Below are positions 36,020 through 47,880 of a stretch of 64,000 bases of DNA, in pieces. This DNA is from Alectoria sarmentosa. Lineage: Eukaryota > Ascomycota > Lecanoromycetes > Lecanorales > Parmeliaceae. The position numbers were made by a program, and so were the translations under genes. A model generated the notes under the pieces. That model did no database searches, had not been told where the DNA came from, and saw nothing but the letters and a program-made list of their open reading frames with translations. The stretch lies in the NCBI GenBank assembly GCA_009733775.1, contig WOGZ01000154.1, positions 1-64,000 on the forward strand. Direction: 5' to 3'. How positions within the stretch are numbered: the stretch's first letter is position 1; every line of letters starts with the position of its first letter.

Positions 36020-37288
36020 TCAGAGCGCTTGCGGTGGTATAGGCTGAAGACCCTTTACGTAGTCAATGTGGCCTAGCCTTTTCGAAATGACGTGGTCTTC
36101 CGGCCCTTTCGCAGCATGCGGTCCACCACTCAGCATATTGTGTGGAAATCCAACGTCGAAGGGGTATGCCTGCTCAATCTCCTCCAAATCTTGCCCACTG
36201 AGCTGCAGCCCTAGTGCTTCAATGTTGCCTTTGAGATGGCTCACCTTTCTCCCACCACAAATGGGGAACACGTACGGCGCCTTATGCATGACGTAGGCCA
36301 GCGCAACACTAGTGACAAGCGTACCCTTCCTCTTGGCGATCTTATCCAGCACCTCAGACACCTGCTCAGCATCCTTGGCCTTTACATGTGGTAAATTCCT
36401 GCCCCCATCTTTCCCAACCTGCTCTTTCGGCTTAAAGTATCCTCCACCCAACGCGCCCCACGGCGCGAGGGACATTCCCTCGTCCATGCACATAGGTATG
36501 ATATCCCGCTCAAAATCGCGCTCGGCGGCAGACCATTTTCCTTGGTAGACGGAGAATTGACGCAGGCCGTATTGACGGGCGTAGGCGTTGCATTTGACGA
36601 CAACCCAGGCGGGTGTATCGGAAATACCAAGGTAGAGGACTTTGCGGGAGGAGACGAGGTGGTTGAGGGATTGCATTACTTCGGGGATGCAGGTTTGCAT
36701 GTCCCAGTAGTGAACGTAGAGCTGGGAGAGAAAGACAAGGGTTAGCGATGTTGTGCTTAAAAGATGAGAAGAATGAGAGAGAGGACATGGGGTGCCACCA
36801 AGTCAATATAGGATGTCTGCAGCTTCTTCAGACTGGCTTCCACCGAGACGTGGAGACTCTTGGCCGAGTTGCCACCGAAGTTGGACTGCATCATATTGGG
36901 GCCTGAGGCAACCTTGTATGCGCCTGTGTATTTGGTCGCGAGGACTATCTCGTCTCTTCTTCCTGTCTTGGTCATCCACTCGCCCAGCCAAGTCTCTGAT
37001 TCTTCAGCCTGGTAGCCATTTGCTCTGCACAATCCGTGAGCGCTGCTCTCGGTGCCGAGGCTATGTATGACGTCCATTGATGGATACTCACGTATCGATG
37101 AAGTTGCCACCTTGCTCGTAGAAATAATCGAGCATGTCAAAAGCAGTCTCCTTGCTGCACTCACCCATGATGCTCTTCCAAGCGTTGCCAAAGTTCATGG
37201 CACCCAGGCATATTGGACTGACGTGCACGGCGGCCGTAGGAGCAAGTACCCGATGGCGAGCCAACAAGCTCTTTGGTGGAGCAGTCAT
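36020..37288 (-). CDS. Aldo/keto reductase, aryl-alcohol dehydrogenase / norsolorinic acid reductase type
   Basis: NADPH-dependent carbonyl reductase of the AKR superfamily, cytosolic, with a TIM-barrel fold. Three exons (37288-37092, 37024-36799, 36721-36020) sum to 1125 nt and give 374 aa, a normal length for fungal AAD/norA-like proteins. Introns are GTGAGT..CAG and GTGGCA..CAG. Visible landmarks are VSPICLGAMNFGNAW, QGGNFIDTANGYQ (catalytic Asp and Tyr), EIVLATKYTGAYK (Lys), SYIDLLYVHYWD (His), YLGISDTPAWVV and FSVYQGKWS. The C-terminal half has AYVMHKAPYVFPICGGRKV and ends PIPPQAL. All four tetrad positions are present, so it should be active. No biosynthetic neighbours are seen, so the norsolorinic-type substrate is not implied; aryl aldehydes are as likely. 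Confidence 0.95.
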
Positions 37289-38899
37289 TGTAATGTGGTA
37301 GATACGACTGCTGTCTTGGACGAGAGAAGGATAGAGAAGAGACGGAAACACGCTGGTTTTTGAAACAGAACTGGGAGCGGGTTTAATGTAGATTTAAATC
37401 CGAGAGCGTTTTTAATTGGACCTTGTCCCGTTAAAGCCGTTAAAGCCGTTAAAGCCGATGTCTAACTTGGCTGGCGATACTCAGATTCGTCTTTGTCAGT
37501 TAGCAGGTACGACTCAGAAGCCTTTAGCAGTAGCCTTATGCAACATAACGTCTTGATTTAGGGAGACTATACAGATCCTGCAGTAGGCTTCATAGAAAAA
37601 CCACATCTCTTGCTACCCATACTGACTGGTGCTACTATCAAAGTTTGTCGGTCAAAAATCGGCCCAAACAGCAGATGATAGTTGTGGACAAAAGGACCAG
37701 TTGATTTGACCAGCTTGCAGGTCATAGTCAATTGCTATTGCTACTGACCACAATAAAGCCAGGGAACCTCTGAAGTTGAGACTGAGAGGACGCCTTGCCG
37801 CCTGAGTTTGCATGATGGCCACTGACACTCTTCCTGCTTTTTCACCTTCATCTAAGATCGAGCCATTTCAAGATCACGTATAGGGCATTATTTGTGTGGC
37901 TTCTGGTTCGCAATAGACATGATGACGATGATGAATCTACCGCCGGAAGGAAAGGTTGCAAGCACACACTTACCAAGCTACTACTTTGCTAATGGTATGA
38001 TTGTCGTCGCAGCAATTAGCGCAGAATTACAGATCAGCTCAAGGTAGATGGTCAATAGTTCGGCCCCACATTGAAGACAGACATGAAGTCCATGTCCCTT
38101 TCGTATTCTTCCTCGCTGAAAGCAAGAGTCATTTATATGACCATCTCATCACGAACGAAAGATCGATTGAGGTGCTTAGCCCAATGTACGCAAGCTCGAA
38201 GCATTGGTCAAGCAAAACTCTGCAACTCAGGCGTACCTGGATCAATCTAGCTCTGGTTAGTTAGCAGCTCGCTTTCTCGAGTTTTTTTGATGATTGATGG
38301 AATGTCCCAGGAAGATTCCGCTAACGCCGAGCCCGAAGATTCTGCTAACCGCAACAATGCCAACATTACCTCACCTTTGACATGAGACTGAAGCCTTGCT
38401 GGTCAACATAAAGATAGACGGGCCCGGATTTGACATCATCCAGTCCTACTTCTTTTCTTCGATTGCACACCGAGTCATGTTATTCAAATCAGAAATATTG
38501 GAACGCCAGTAACCGACATAGAGCCGAGGATTTTATTAGAACCTTGTTGTGTGTTTGGCTCGAACTTTGCACCTTTCGTCCAAAATATCGACAAATGACA
38601 CATTTTCACCCTCAACATCTCCCTTAGTGTCTTGGCAGGGCCTACCTAAGAGGTCTCGCAACACAGACAGCGCAAAGCTTGGAACTCAACAGCAAGCACG
38701 AATCTCGCTTTCCCCTTCCTGGGATCTGCAGACACTAAATTTAGCTTCTTGTAGTGTTAAGAAGGACATTAGCGTCTTGGCCTTATGCTACTTCTTCTTC
38801 ACAAGGCCACTTCTTCTTCCACTTACACTGCTTCATACAAAATACCATACCATCACACCAAAACACAGCTGACAGGGTTATTCTGATCAATCTGCAAGA
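37289..38899. other. Intergenic between divergent genes
   Basis: This 1.6-kb stretch separates the start codons of the AKR (-) and DUF7730 (+) genes and must hold both promoters. Near 37430-37456 there are three copies of GTTAAAGCC. A pyrimidine-rich tract (ttcttcttc, 38789-38822) lies just upstream of the + gene. No further gene is seen. Confidence 0.5.
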
Positions 38900-39921
38900 A
38901 TGAAGTTACGAAGTAGGACCAAGGCCGTCCTCAAAGTCGAGAAGGATGTGCTTCGAAAAGGCGAAAACAAAGTTCCGCAAATCCTGCCAGCGACTGAAGC
39001 AATGTACGTACACCCGTTTATGAGTTCAAAGTTACAACAGCTGATATTTGATGACGTAGTACTGCAAGCAACGCAGCGTCGCCACTCCTCCAACTGCCTC
39101 AAGAAGTGAAGAACATGATCTATGAGCACGCCTTACCTGGTCACCAGGTTATTCACGTGGAAGGCATGCAATGGGGGCAAGAAACTCTTCGTCTCAGTCC
39201 ATGTGATGAAGACACGACGGAGAAAGAAGCTGAACTGGAATTTCAAACTTGCCCAAAAGACCGCGATCCCCTTTCCATAATCAGTTCGGATCGGCACATT
39301 GATTGCTGGAATTTCTGGCGCGACGAAAGAGACACATACTTCAGCGAACCCACCCTGGATATCTCTTTGCTCTCCTCTTGCCGCCAGATCTATCACGAAG
39401 CGAAATACACGCTCTACGCCACCAACACGTTCTCCTTCAGGTTGCCGGAAACCCTTCGCTCCTTCATGTGGAGCGTTGGACGTGGTTCGGCTGCCAACAA
39501 TCTAGCGATTCGTAATGTCCATCTGAGCATCGGCATCGCCGTAAGACAAGACGAGTATACTTGGAACAAGGCACTCTCGCTCCTAGTGAAGAAGCTTCCA
39601 TGCTTGACTAATGTCTGCGTCATCGTCGATCAGGACTTCCGTTGGCCTAGTCCTCAGGTTGGTACATCAGGTGTTCAGCGTGTCTTCACGGATCCTGCCA
39701 CGGGAAACAACTTCTTCCTCCGAGGCATTTTGGAGCTTCGCAAGCTGCCGCTGTCAGGGCTAGTGTGCATTGTGGCTAAGATCGGGTATCCATATCCTAC
39801 TACCAAATATGGTCGGATCATAGCGGAAGTCATAGCGGAAGATGCCACGTCTCAGTGGACGCAGTTTCAGAAGGTCGAATGGGCGCGTTTTGTCAAGGCG
39901 GCTGTTCTCAAGTCGGGCTGA
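38900..39921 (+). CDS. DUF7730-domain protein, 2 exons
   Basis: Exon 1 (38900-39003) encodes a basic leader, MKLRSRTKAVLKVEKDV. A 65-bp intron (GTACGT to GCAAG) joins exon 2 (39069-39921); together they make 957 nt and 318 aa. The fusion gives LLQLPQEVKNMIYEHALPG, the F-box-like opening helix of DUF7730 proteins. About 85 residues later comes ISLLSSCRQIYHEAKYTLYA and NTFSF, the family's second landmark. The remainder (IRNVHLSIGIAV, LSLLVKKLPCLTNVC) is the usual alpha/beta tail describing neighbouring residues to the right of the CRQ motif. These proteins are greatly expanded in Dothideomycetes and have no known biochemical function. No signal peptide. Confidence 0.88.
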
Positions 39922-42900
39922 GATCAAAAGGGGAATTCTGACGGATCTCGCTCGGGCGCCTTTGGTTTGTTGCAAGAAGTAGAGAAATTGTCATTTCCGG
40001 CACAGTATTTATTGATGGTGAGAAGGGGAAGGTGGCTTCATTATTTGAATCATCGTGCCCGATCTCACAATCCCATCAGACCGAACCTTTATACGAGTAC
40101 TGTCTCAACACCTCTCCTGATCATGCCGACGAGCTTGTTTTCAGCTCCCAAATTATCCACTACCGGCACCACCGGCGTTCCTGCATGCATAGTGAAGTTA
40201 CCAGTCACAAAAATCCCTAGGATAACCCAAATCATCCACTTTCCCTAAATCTCTGTTGGCTTTTCTCCCAAGACCAATACCAAGTTCCTGCGGGTCCCGG
40301 ATCTGGTAGGAAGACCTGCTACACCATACACCAGCTACTACCTGGCATTCTTCCTATGCAAATTGAAAAAGGGCTTGCTCGACTTTATGAAATGCCTAAT
40401 TCGTCAGCCTGCAGCGCTCACCTTTCATATCCAGTTCCCCCCCTTTCTATAATTCGCCCGAGAGACTTGCTTATCTCATGACTCACAGATAAACTCCCCT
40501 TTCGTGGTGGACTCCATCTCCTAGCCAAGATTGGAGATTTCGTTTTCATTGGGAAATGAGTGTGAGACGGGCTCGATAGGGGGGCAACCGCGGCGGTTGA
40601 GACGACTCGGTCGTCTTTGCTAAGTCGCCTGTTGGTGGTGCCGACCGTTGTTATGATATGAACCCCCGATAATTCCCACGATTTCGTCATTGACTTCGTG
40701 AATGATGGTATACAATGCTCGTGTTAATTGTCGCAGCGATCTTTTTCCGTGCTCGAACTAGCGCATTGGCGGCTCATGTCCATCACAACGAAGCAAAACC
40801 AAAGCAGCAGGCTTTGGGCCGATCGGAAATTTCTTGGAGGTTACGCATGGCCTCACTCATACTATGAGTTGGCGTCGAATCTGCATGGACGGTAGCTTCG
40901 AATACATTGAGATTTTGCTCGTCGGGAATCTCAAAGATAAATGTTTTGGGTAATTTTGAGAGCCTCGCCCCCTCGTTTTCTCAAAATTCGAATCTCCTTC
41001 CTTCCTTTCCTTTCCTTCCTTCCTTCCTTCCTTTCCTACATACATGCATGCATTTATTCATCAGTATGGACTGGACTGGACTGGAAGGCATCAACCCGGT
41101 TATCGCTGCCGTCTTTCTTTCTTTCGCAGCTCAAGATGCAGCCACGTGGGTGGCGGGAATGAGATCCGCAAAATTGGAAGATTGGGGGCAGAATCTATGG
41201 TGAGGCGGACACTGAGAGTGTTGTAAAAGTGCGTATGAATTTGGCGGGAATGGGGGTCGCTTTGGTTGGTGGATTTGATTTGATTTGGGGCGATGAAAGT
41301 ATCATGGATGATGGGCTGTTGTTGTTTGTAACAGTTCGAAGCGGTTGGGGCTTTGGTTTGCGGGTTTGGATGATGAGGGGGATTGGTATTTTTAGGGGGG
41401 TTCTTTCGGGGGGTTCTTTTGGGGTTGGGTATGCTATTGAGGCTTGTGTATGTGTTATGGTAGAATTGAAGACTCTGTGCAGCGTTCTCGATGGAGATGA
41501 GGGGCTTGATTTTATGTTACAGTGGCTACTTGGGTTTCTTTCTTTGTTTACACTAGAGATGCTGTACCTTGTATATGTATGACATCCAGCAGCAATAAAA
41601 TCAGTGAATGCATTGAGCTCTTACTTCAAAGTCGCAACTCTCCAATCCTACCCCTCAGACAAACGTCTCCGAAAAACACGCGATATATATGTGGCAGCTT
41701 CCTGCACTATTCTATATTCCCGGCTCATCAGATATAATCAAAAAAAAAAAACCTGAACATCAGCGGGGTTCGGCCGAGCCTGGGTTCCCAACTCTTGACA
41801 CTACTCTACCGTTGTAGGCGGCTAGAACGGCGGCAACGACGTCGCAATCAGTAGAGTTCGATAGAACAGTCCGTAAATAGAAACCTGTTGAGGGTGAAGG
41901 ACTCTAGTTTGGATGCTTTGGAATATGGGCGATTTTGCAGTCGTCAGGGTATCTATCTATCACTGGTGGCGAAAGAAAGGAAGGAGAGAGCTTGGATGGA
42001 TATGAAATTCAGTGACGACGACGACGCCTGTGGTGATGGTATCGTTGGCGTGCTGGTTGGGGCTGATGGATGGACGCTGATGGTGGTGGTGGTGGGTGTA
42101 GGATGTGGTTTGATGGTCGATGGTGGTGGTGGTGGTGTTTTTCAAGGCGGGTTTCTCAGTTGGTGATTAATTGACAATTAAAAGGTAGGTCATCATCATC
42201 GATCTCGGCTCGTTCGTAAATCTCGATCGAATGAGTGGGGTTAGTAAAACTCGGTGTGCATGGCTGGTATGGTATAGTAGTAGTAGTAAAGAAGGTTGTG
42301 GTGGTGGCGATGTGGGAGCTTATAAAGAGGAGGAGGAGGAGGAGGAGAAGGATGGGGAGGAGGCAGTGCATTTATTTCTTCGATGAGGGGGTTGTGCTTC
42401 TGATGGGATTCAGTATATAAGAGGCTAGGGATGGTTGGAAAAGATGGTAAACTCACGCCTGGGACATGATAGGCCGATTGATATTGGGAGTGAGATTGGG
42501 GAATGATGATGATGAGGGCCTGTTTGTTTATAACCTGTGGTGGTTTTGTCATGGATGCAGCTGAGCCGGGGCAGACCTTTCACCCCCCCACCCCCTTTTC
42601 TTCTCTGGCCCCTGCTATCCGCAAATCTTCGGCCCAGGCTTGGAAAATAAAAGTCCTAGCTTTGGTATGCGATCACCCGGACCTAACCTTTATGAAATCT
42701 TGTCCTCGTCCTGCCTAGAATTGGTTTTGGGACGTAGTGTTGAGATGGAGGGAATCATCGTGCGGTTGTCTGGGAGAGTGAAATACTAGAGGAGCGAATG
42801 ATAGTGGGATCAATCGCAGGAATGCAGATGATGGAGGAGCAGAAATGTTGGTGGATTGGAGATGGGTTTGATGAGGCCCGATGGTATTGGGTTGGGGATG

Positions 42901-42994
42901 GGGAGAGGAGGGAAGGGGGGGGGCGTTTGTTGATTCGTTTTGATGCGGTGGGTCTGCTCTATTTGGGTGGAGGAGAGGCTTGATCGGCACATGC
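39922..42994. other. Intergenic, microsatellite-rich
   Basis: Holds CCTT repeats (40996-41036), ggact units (41066-41085), GGT and GAT runs (42050-42140), and GAG/GAGGAG runs (42326-42350). Frames in these repeats are low-complexity and not called. A 117-codon + frame at 41229-41582 is Gly/Val-rich, from G-rich DNA. The stretch ends at the CATGC target copy (42990-42994) of the copia element. Confidence 0.5.
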
Positions 42995-43119
42995 TGTGAA
43001 AATATGATGTAGGACACTTAGTTGTATTAGTCTAAGAGTGCTATAAAGGAAAGTGCGACCTATGCTACGGGCGCATGCGCCCGTGTCACGTGACCTATCA
43101 CGTGACCCGAATTTCGACA
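42995..43119 (-). repeat. 3' LTR of copia element
   Basis: 125 bp, identical to 50021-50145 at 117 positions; all eight differences are transitions. It contains the 18-bp perfect palindrome ACGGGCGCATGCGCCCGT (43067-43084) and two CACGTG sites (43087-43094 region and 43098-43105). Confidence 0.97.
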
Positions 43120-43129
43120 TTCCCCTTCG
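43120..43129 (-). other. Polypurine tract
   Basis: On the - strand CGAAGGGGAA abuts the TG of the 3' LTR, the expected position for plus-strand primer formation. Confidence 0.85.
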
Positions 43130-43249
43130 CACGCATATTCCTAGAAAAATCGAACGTCGGATAGATAAGGTGAATCGAACGTCGAATAATTATAATGAGC
43201 CTAGCGCCGGGTAATTAATGTGAAACCATCTCTATACACCTCCCCTACC

Positions 43250-43545
43250 CCTTATGCGCCCGATAAAAACCCGAATTTCAAACATGAGATCCGAAAATCG
43301 CGATGTTCAAAACTGAGTAAAAACAATGAAAATCCGAAAAAGGATGTAACCATCTTTTTTATAAACCACCTCTATTTCATAAACCACCCTTATTCTTTAT
43401 GCACCCCCCCCCTTCCCCTCTCTTATAAACAATCAAATTTCAATAACGAGATTCGAAACTCGCGATGTTTAAAGCCGAGTAAAAAAAGTGAAAACCGAAA
43501 ATCTAAAAACGATTATGTTCTTTTAAACATATCCGTTACGATGTC
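43250..43545. repeat. Imperfect tandem duplication in the copia 3' region
   Basis: Two diverged copies, spaced about 155 bp, contain the block ATTTCAA..GAGATYCGAAA.TCGCGATGTT followed by GAGTAAAAA and GAAAATCCGAAAA. Both lie between RNase H and the 3' LTR, in a segment less AT-rich than the rest of the element. Confidence 0.65.
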
Positions 43546-44249
43546 ACATAAAAAAAATTCCACTTTTTGACGAAAAATCGTTTTCTGACAAATTTATTTT
43601 CAGTTCATCTAATGCACACCAAAAATCGATCGACATATAATCGATGAATATATGTGAGAGTTTATTTTCCGATTGAACGAAATATTTCGAATTGTATATG
43701 TATATGCATATATATATGCGATCGACTGCAAGGCCCGTGAGATCGTTTTAAAATATTGATATTTAATAATAATGATTGATAATGTGTATGCGAAAAATGT
43801 ATAACGACGATATTTATGATGTTGATGGCGGCAATAATGTCTGAGAATATAAATATGATAATCTTAAAAACATAAATATAGTGATTTTAAAAGATATAAG
43901 TATAATGATTTTGAGAGAATATTTAAGACATTTGACGAAGAAATGATGATAGCGATCTTTTAAGTGATGACGTTGATCTCAAATTTGAATCGAATATAGA
44001 AATAAATCTTTTGAAAAGAGATTCGCAAAGATTTTGATTATAGCTACAATAGCGATAAATCAACTTTTGATATGATGATAATATAACGGAGTTTTGGCAC
44101 GTTGAAATTGATATTGAGGTTTTGCGGGTAGTTTCGATTTCGATCGATCATTTGATCGATTATTCAAAATGTGAAGATCAATAAAATCGCTCTTTTAAAG
44201 CTAAAAGCGTTAAATAATAATAATGAGGCGATTTAAATAATCTTAAATG

Positions 44250-47200
44250 AATAATATAAGGCTGCTTTTACTTTAAGAACATCGCGAAAGATAATAAACT
44301 TATCGAGATATAAGACTTTGATAAGATTATTAATCATTTATTTGTTAATAAAAACATATTAAACATTCATAATATTATCATTGATTTTTTCACGCACAAA
44401 ATGATGAACGATGTTAATGTGTTTAATATAAGCATAAAATTGAGCGTTTTTTATAAGAGCGATTACGTCTTAATTGTTTTTAAAGATCATAATAATCTCG
44501 AAGTTCGAATCGTCAGATCGCAAAAATTAATTGAAAAGATTTTTCAATTAAATAATTTTCTTAATAATTTACGTCTGATCGATATATTTTATTTCATAAA
44601 TAAATAATATCATAATGACTTGATGTTTGCTTAATCAATTAATAGCGTTATTATTCAAATTAAATAAATAATCGAAGATAAATCTCCGCGTTAAGTTTTT
44701 AATTCAATCAAAATTAATGTAATCGAATAAATTCTTCAAAGAGCTTTTATACACGAGTTCGTAATGTATTATGTTTTTAAAATATCGAAAAATTCGAATA
44801 ATCGCATTTTAGTGCGTTGAAATAAAATTTATTGAATATCGACTAATTAAAGAAATAATATAAATGATATCGAAACAAATTCTCAACATAATGTATATGA
44901 GAGAGTTCACAGCGAATTGATATTTTTTACCAAGCTTTTTAAGGGTCACATAATTCTTTTTGACGGATGTTAATCTGTAATTAATTTTAAGTGATGTATT
45001 AATAAAGATGAGATTTTAATATTTGAACTGATTGAGAAAACGTGTGATGTACGCTTTTTGTTTCAAACGAATAATGTCGTTTTAACGATCTCTTTTAACG
45101 ATCATGCTCAAATAAAAAACGTATAATTTCAAATTTAACATATAAAATTTGGCGTTTAAAACATTTTTGATTCGTTTGATGACGACTTTATTGCGATTTA
45201 TGATTAAAACATTATCGATATAAAGCGTTATAATGATTTCTTTTTTAAGATTTATAAACACATTATCGTTTAATTTGATGAAATTAAGATCGAGTTTCTT
45301 TATATAAATCGAGAAATGTTAATATTAAATTTTGAAAGATTACTTCAAATCATAAAGGGCCTTGTTTAATTTATAAATCTTTATATTATTCTTATTAAAG
45401 TCGTTAAATTATTGAATATAAATATTCTCTTGAACATCGTTATAAAGAAAAACGATTTTAACGTTTATTTATTTCACATCTTAATTCATAATCGTTATAA
45501 GCGTAAAAATCGCTTTATAATTTATGAGTTTTATTATTAACGCGAAAATGTTATAATAATCATGATTCTTTTATTATTCGAATTCTCGAATAATTTAACG
45601 TGTTTTATAATGAATGACTTTCCTTTTAAGATCTCGCTTCACGATATAAATTTAACGACTTTTGAAAATATGAACTCTTAAAGACGTTTGAATAAGACAT
45701 CAAATGTTGTTGTTCATGAAAGACTTATATTTATCTCATATATCAATCTCTTAATTCATATGAGATAAATTGTTAAAAATCGTTTATTTATAAATTATAA
45801 ATTTGAAAATATTAAATTTATTAATATGATTCGCAAAAAGAATAAAGATAATGAAAGCTTTCGTCAAAAAATCAAACGATAAATTATAAAAATCCGAAAT
45901 AATGAGATTCTTATGATCATCAAATATCTTTTGAATAATTTTATATTTGAAATGTTTTCGCATAACTCTCATTTCAACAAACTTTGAAAATATAAATGAA
46001 AAGAAAACGGCGATAGGCCTGGCGATTGATACAATAGATTTGATAAATATCATAAACACACGCATTGTAATGACGACAAAATAAGATCTTTAAAGATGAT
46101 TAACGATTAACGATGAAATATTTGTTAATAATAATCGATTCGATTTAATCGAAATCACAAGTTTAGCGTCTGACAATATAATAATACGTTGTTTATTCAA
46201 TATCTCTCTTATAATAAATGTTGATATAAAAAAATGTTAACGTTTATTTAAAAGCTCGTGAGTCTCAATTTTTTTTTCGAGATTCATAAAATGTGAACGT
46301 TTTTCAACGAAATAAACGTCGTTAATGCGAATAACCTTCTTTTTGATTAAATTATAAAGACGAAAAATGAATTCGCCTTTATAACTTAAAAGAATACATT
46401 TTTCGCTTTTATTTATAAACTTTTTTTAAATACGCTTTAAGACGTAAGCGATGAAGTCAATAATATATAAATGAAAAAGAATAAATTTATAATGATAAAA
46501 AGCTTCGAAAAATATAATAATAATCTTAATATTAAAAAAACGCATCGTCAAATAATTAATTATAATCATTATTTCAAATCAAAAAAATTTATTAAGATTG
46601 AAATTTAATAAAATTGAATAAATTTTATTTATTAAAATTTAATTAAATCGTTCGACGATTTTATTCATTTCGAGATTATTTGCAATAATAAACTCTTATT
46701 TGATGCTCGCCTAAACGAAATATTCAAAAAAAGTTTTATTAATATATTCGCCTTCATTATCGAGACGAATGCGATTAATTCGATAATCGCAAGATTTTAA
46801 ATAAGTTTTAAAACGTAAAAATATAATAAAGGTCTCGCTTTTATAACGAATATAATAAATTTCAAAATAACAAATAAAATCATTTTTGAACATTATAAAA
46901 TATTTATAATCGTTGAAATTAATGAAAGTTAAAGACTCAACAAGATCGTTATAAACAAATTCGTTTAATAAGATATCGAGCGTTATGAGCGAATTATGAA
47001 AAGTAGTTTTTTGACGACTCATCACACAACATTTATAAATGTATTCCTCGACGATGTTTTTGAAAAAATTCACATTTATAATAATATTGAAAAGCTTATT
47101 AAAGTTTTATTGATTCAAATGATTTATATGAATATATCATAATTGATAAATCGAATTCGAAAAAACATTATAAACGATTAAAACATTGTTATCTTCTTAA

Positions 47201-47880
47201 AGATTCAAAAAGAACAAATCGCGATTTCGAATATCGATTAATGTGATGTTATTTTGAATTAAAACACAGTTTTTTTTATAAAAAATAATTTTAATGTCGA
47301 CATTTAAGAGCTTTTTAATTGATAAAAAATTAACGTTTATATCGAGCATATGTAAAACATTTAAGATCGTTAAAATAACGCGTTTGTTATTAATATTATA
47401 ATCAAAATTAATGATATCGTAAATAAAAAATTGAATTTTGACGTCTTCAATGTTTTTAATAAATCGAAATTGAATTTTAATATAAATAATGAATATCAAA
47501 TAATCAATAAAAAAATAATGAGTGTAATTAAAGTTTATCACAACTCGAATATCGAGATTTATAAAATTAATAAATAATAAATGTTTATTCAAATTCGAGT
47601 TCGTTATTAAATTAATAAAGTTTTCATTTTAATTTATTTGATTAATTGTATTTAAAATGTTAAAATCATTTAAAATGAAATTCGAATGATTTTGATCATT
47701 TAATTCATTTAAGAATGTCATATAAATATGAAAATAATCGTTTTTTTTTAAAGTATACGTTATATTGATGTTAAGATAATCATTTTTCTCTAAAGTGAAG
47801 ACGTTAAATAACGTTTTTTCGATGCGTTTGCGCTTGACATTTGAAATATTAATGTTCACATAAATGATATCGATTTGCGT
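44250..47880 (-). pseudogene. copia pol remnants: protease, integrase, RT, RNase H
   Basis: Directional matches on the - strand place pol. At 47592-47197 is a protease/GAG-pre-integrase stretch (LNVLHMLDINVNFLSIKKLL, then CVLIQNNITLIDIRNRDLFF). At 47073-46711 integrase is recognisable (SLTFINFNDYKYFIMF, then RIRLDNEGEYINKTF, the usual R.DNGGEY block). Near 45240-45200 RT shows LYIDNVLI, a YVDD box whose second Asp codon has become Asn. At 44424-44384 the end of RNase H appears as KHINIVHHFVREKI, followed by a remnant of the ADGLTK tail. Stops and G-to-A changes break every part. Frames on the + strand in this interval are shadows. Confidence 0.9.

Noticed and set aside
36020..39921. Possible secondary-metabolite cluster around the norsolorinic-reductase-like AKR
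   Set aside because: No polyketide synthase, P450, regulator or transporter gene is adjacent; the neighbours are a DUF7730 gene and gene-poor DNA.
44401..44607. + strand ORF of 68 codons
   Set aside because: It is the antisense of the copia RNase H end (KHINIVHHFVREKI on -).
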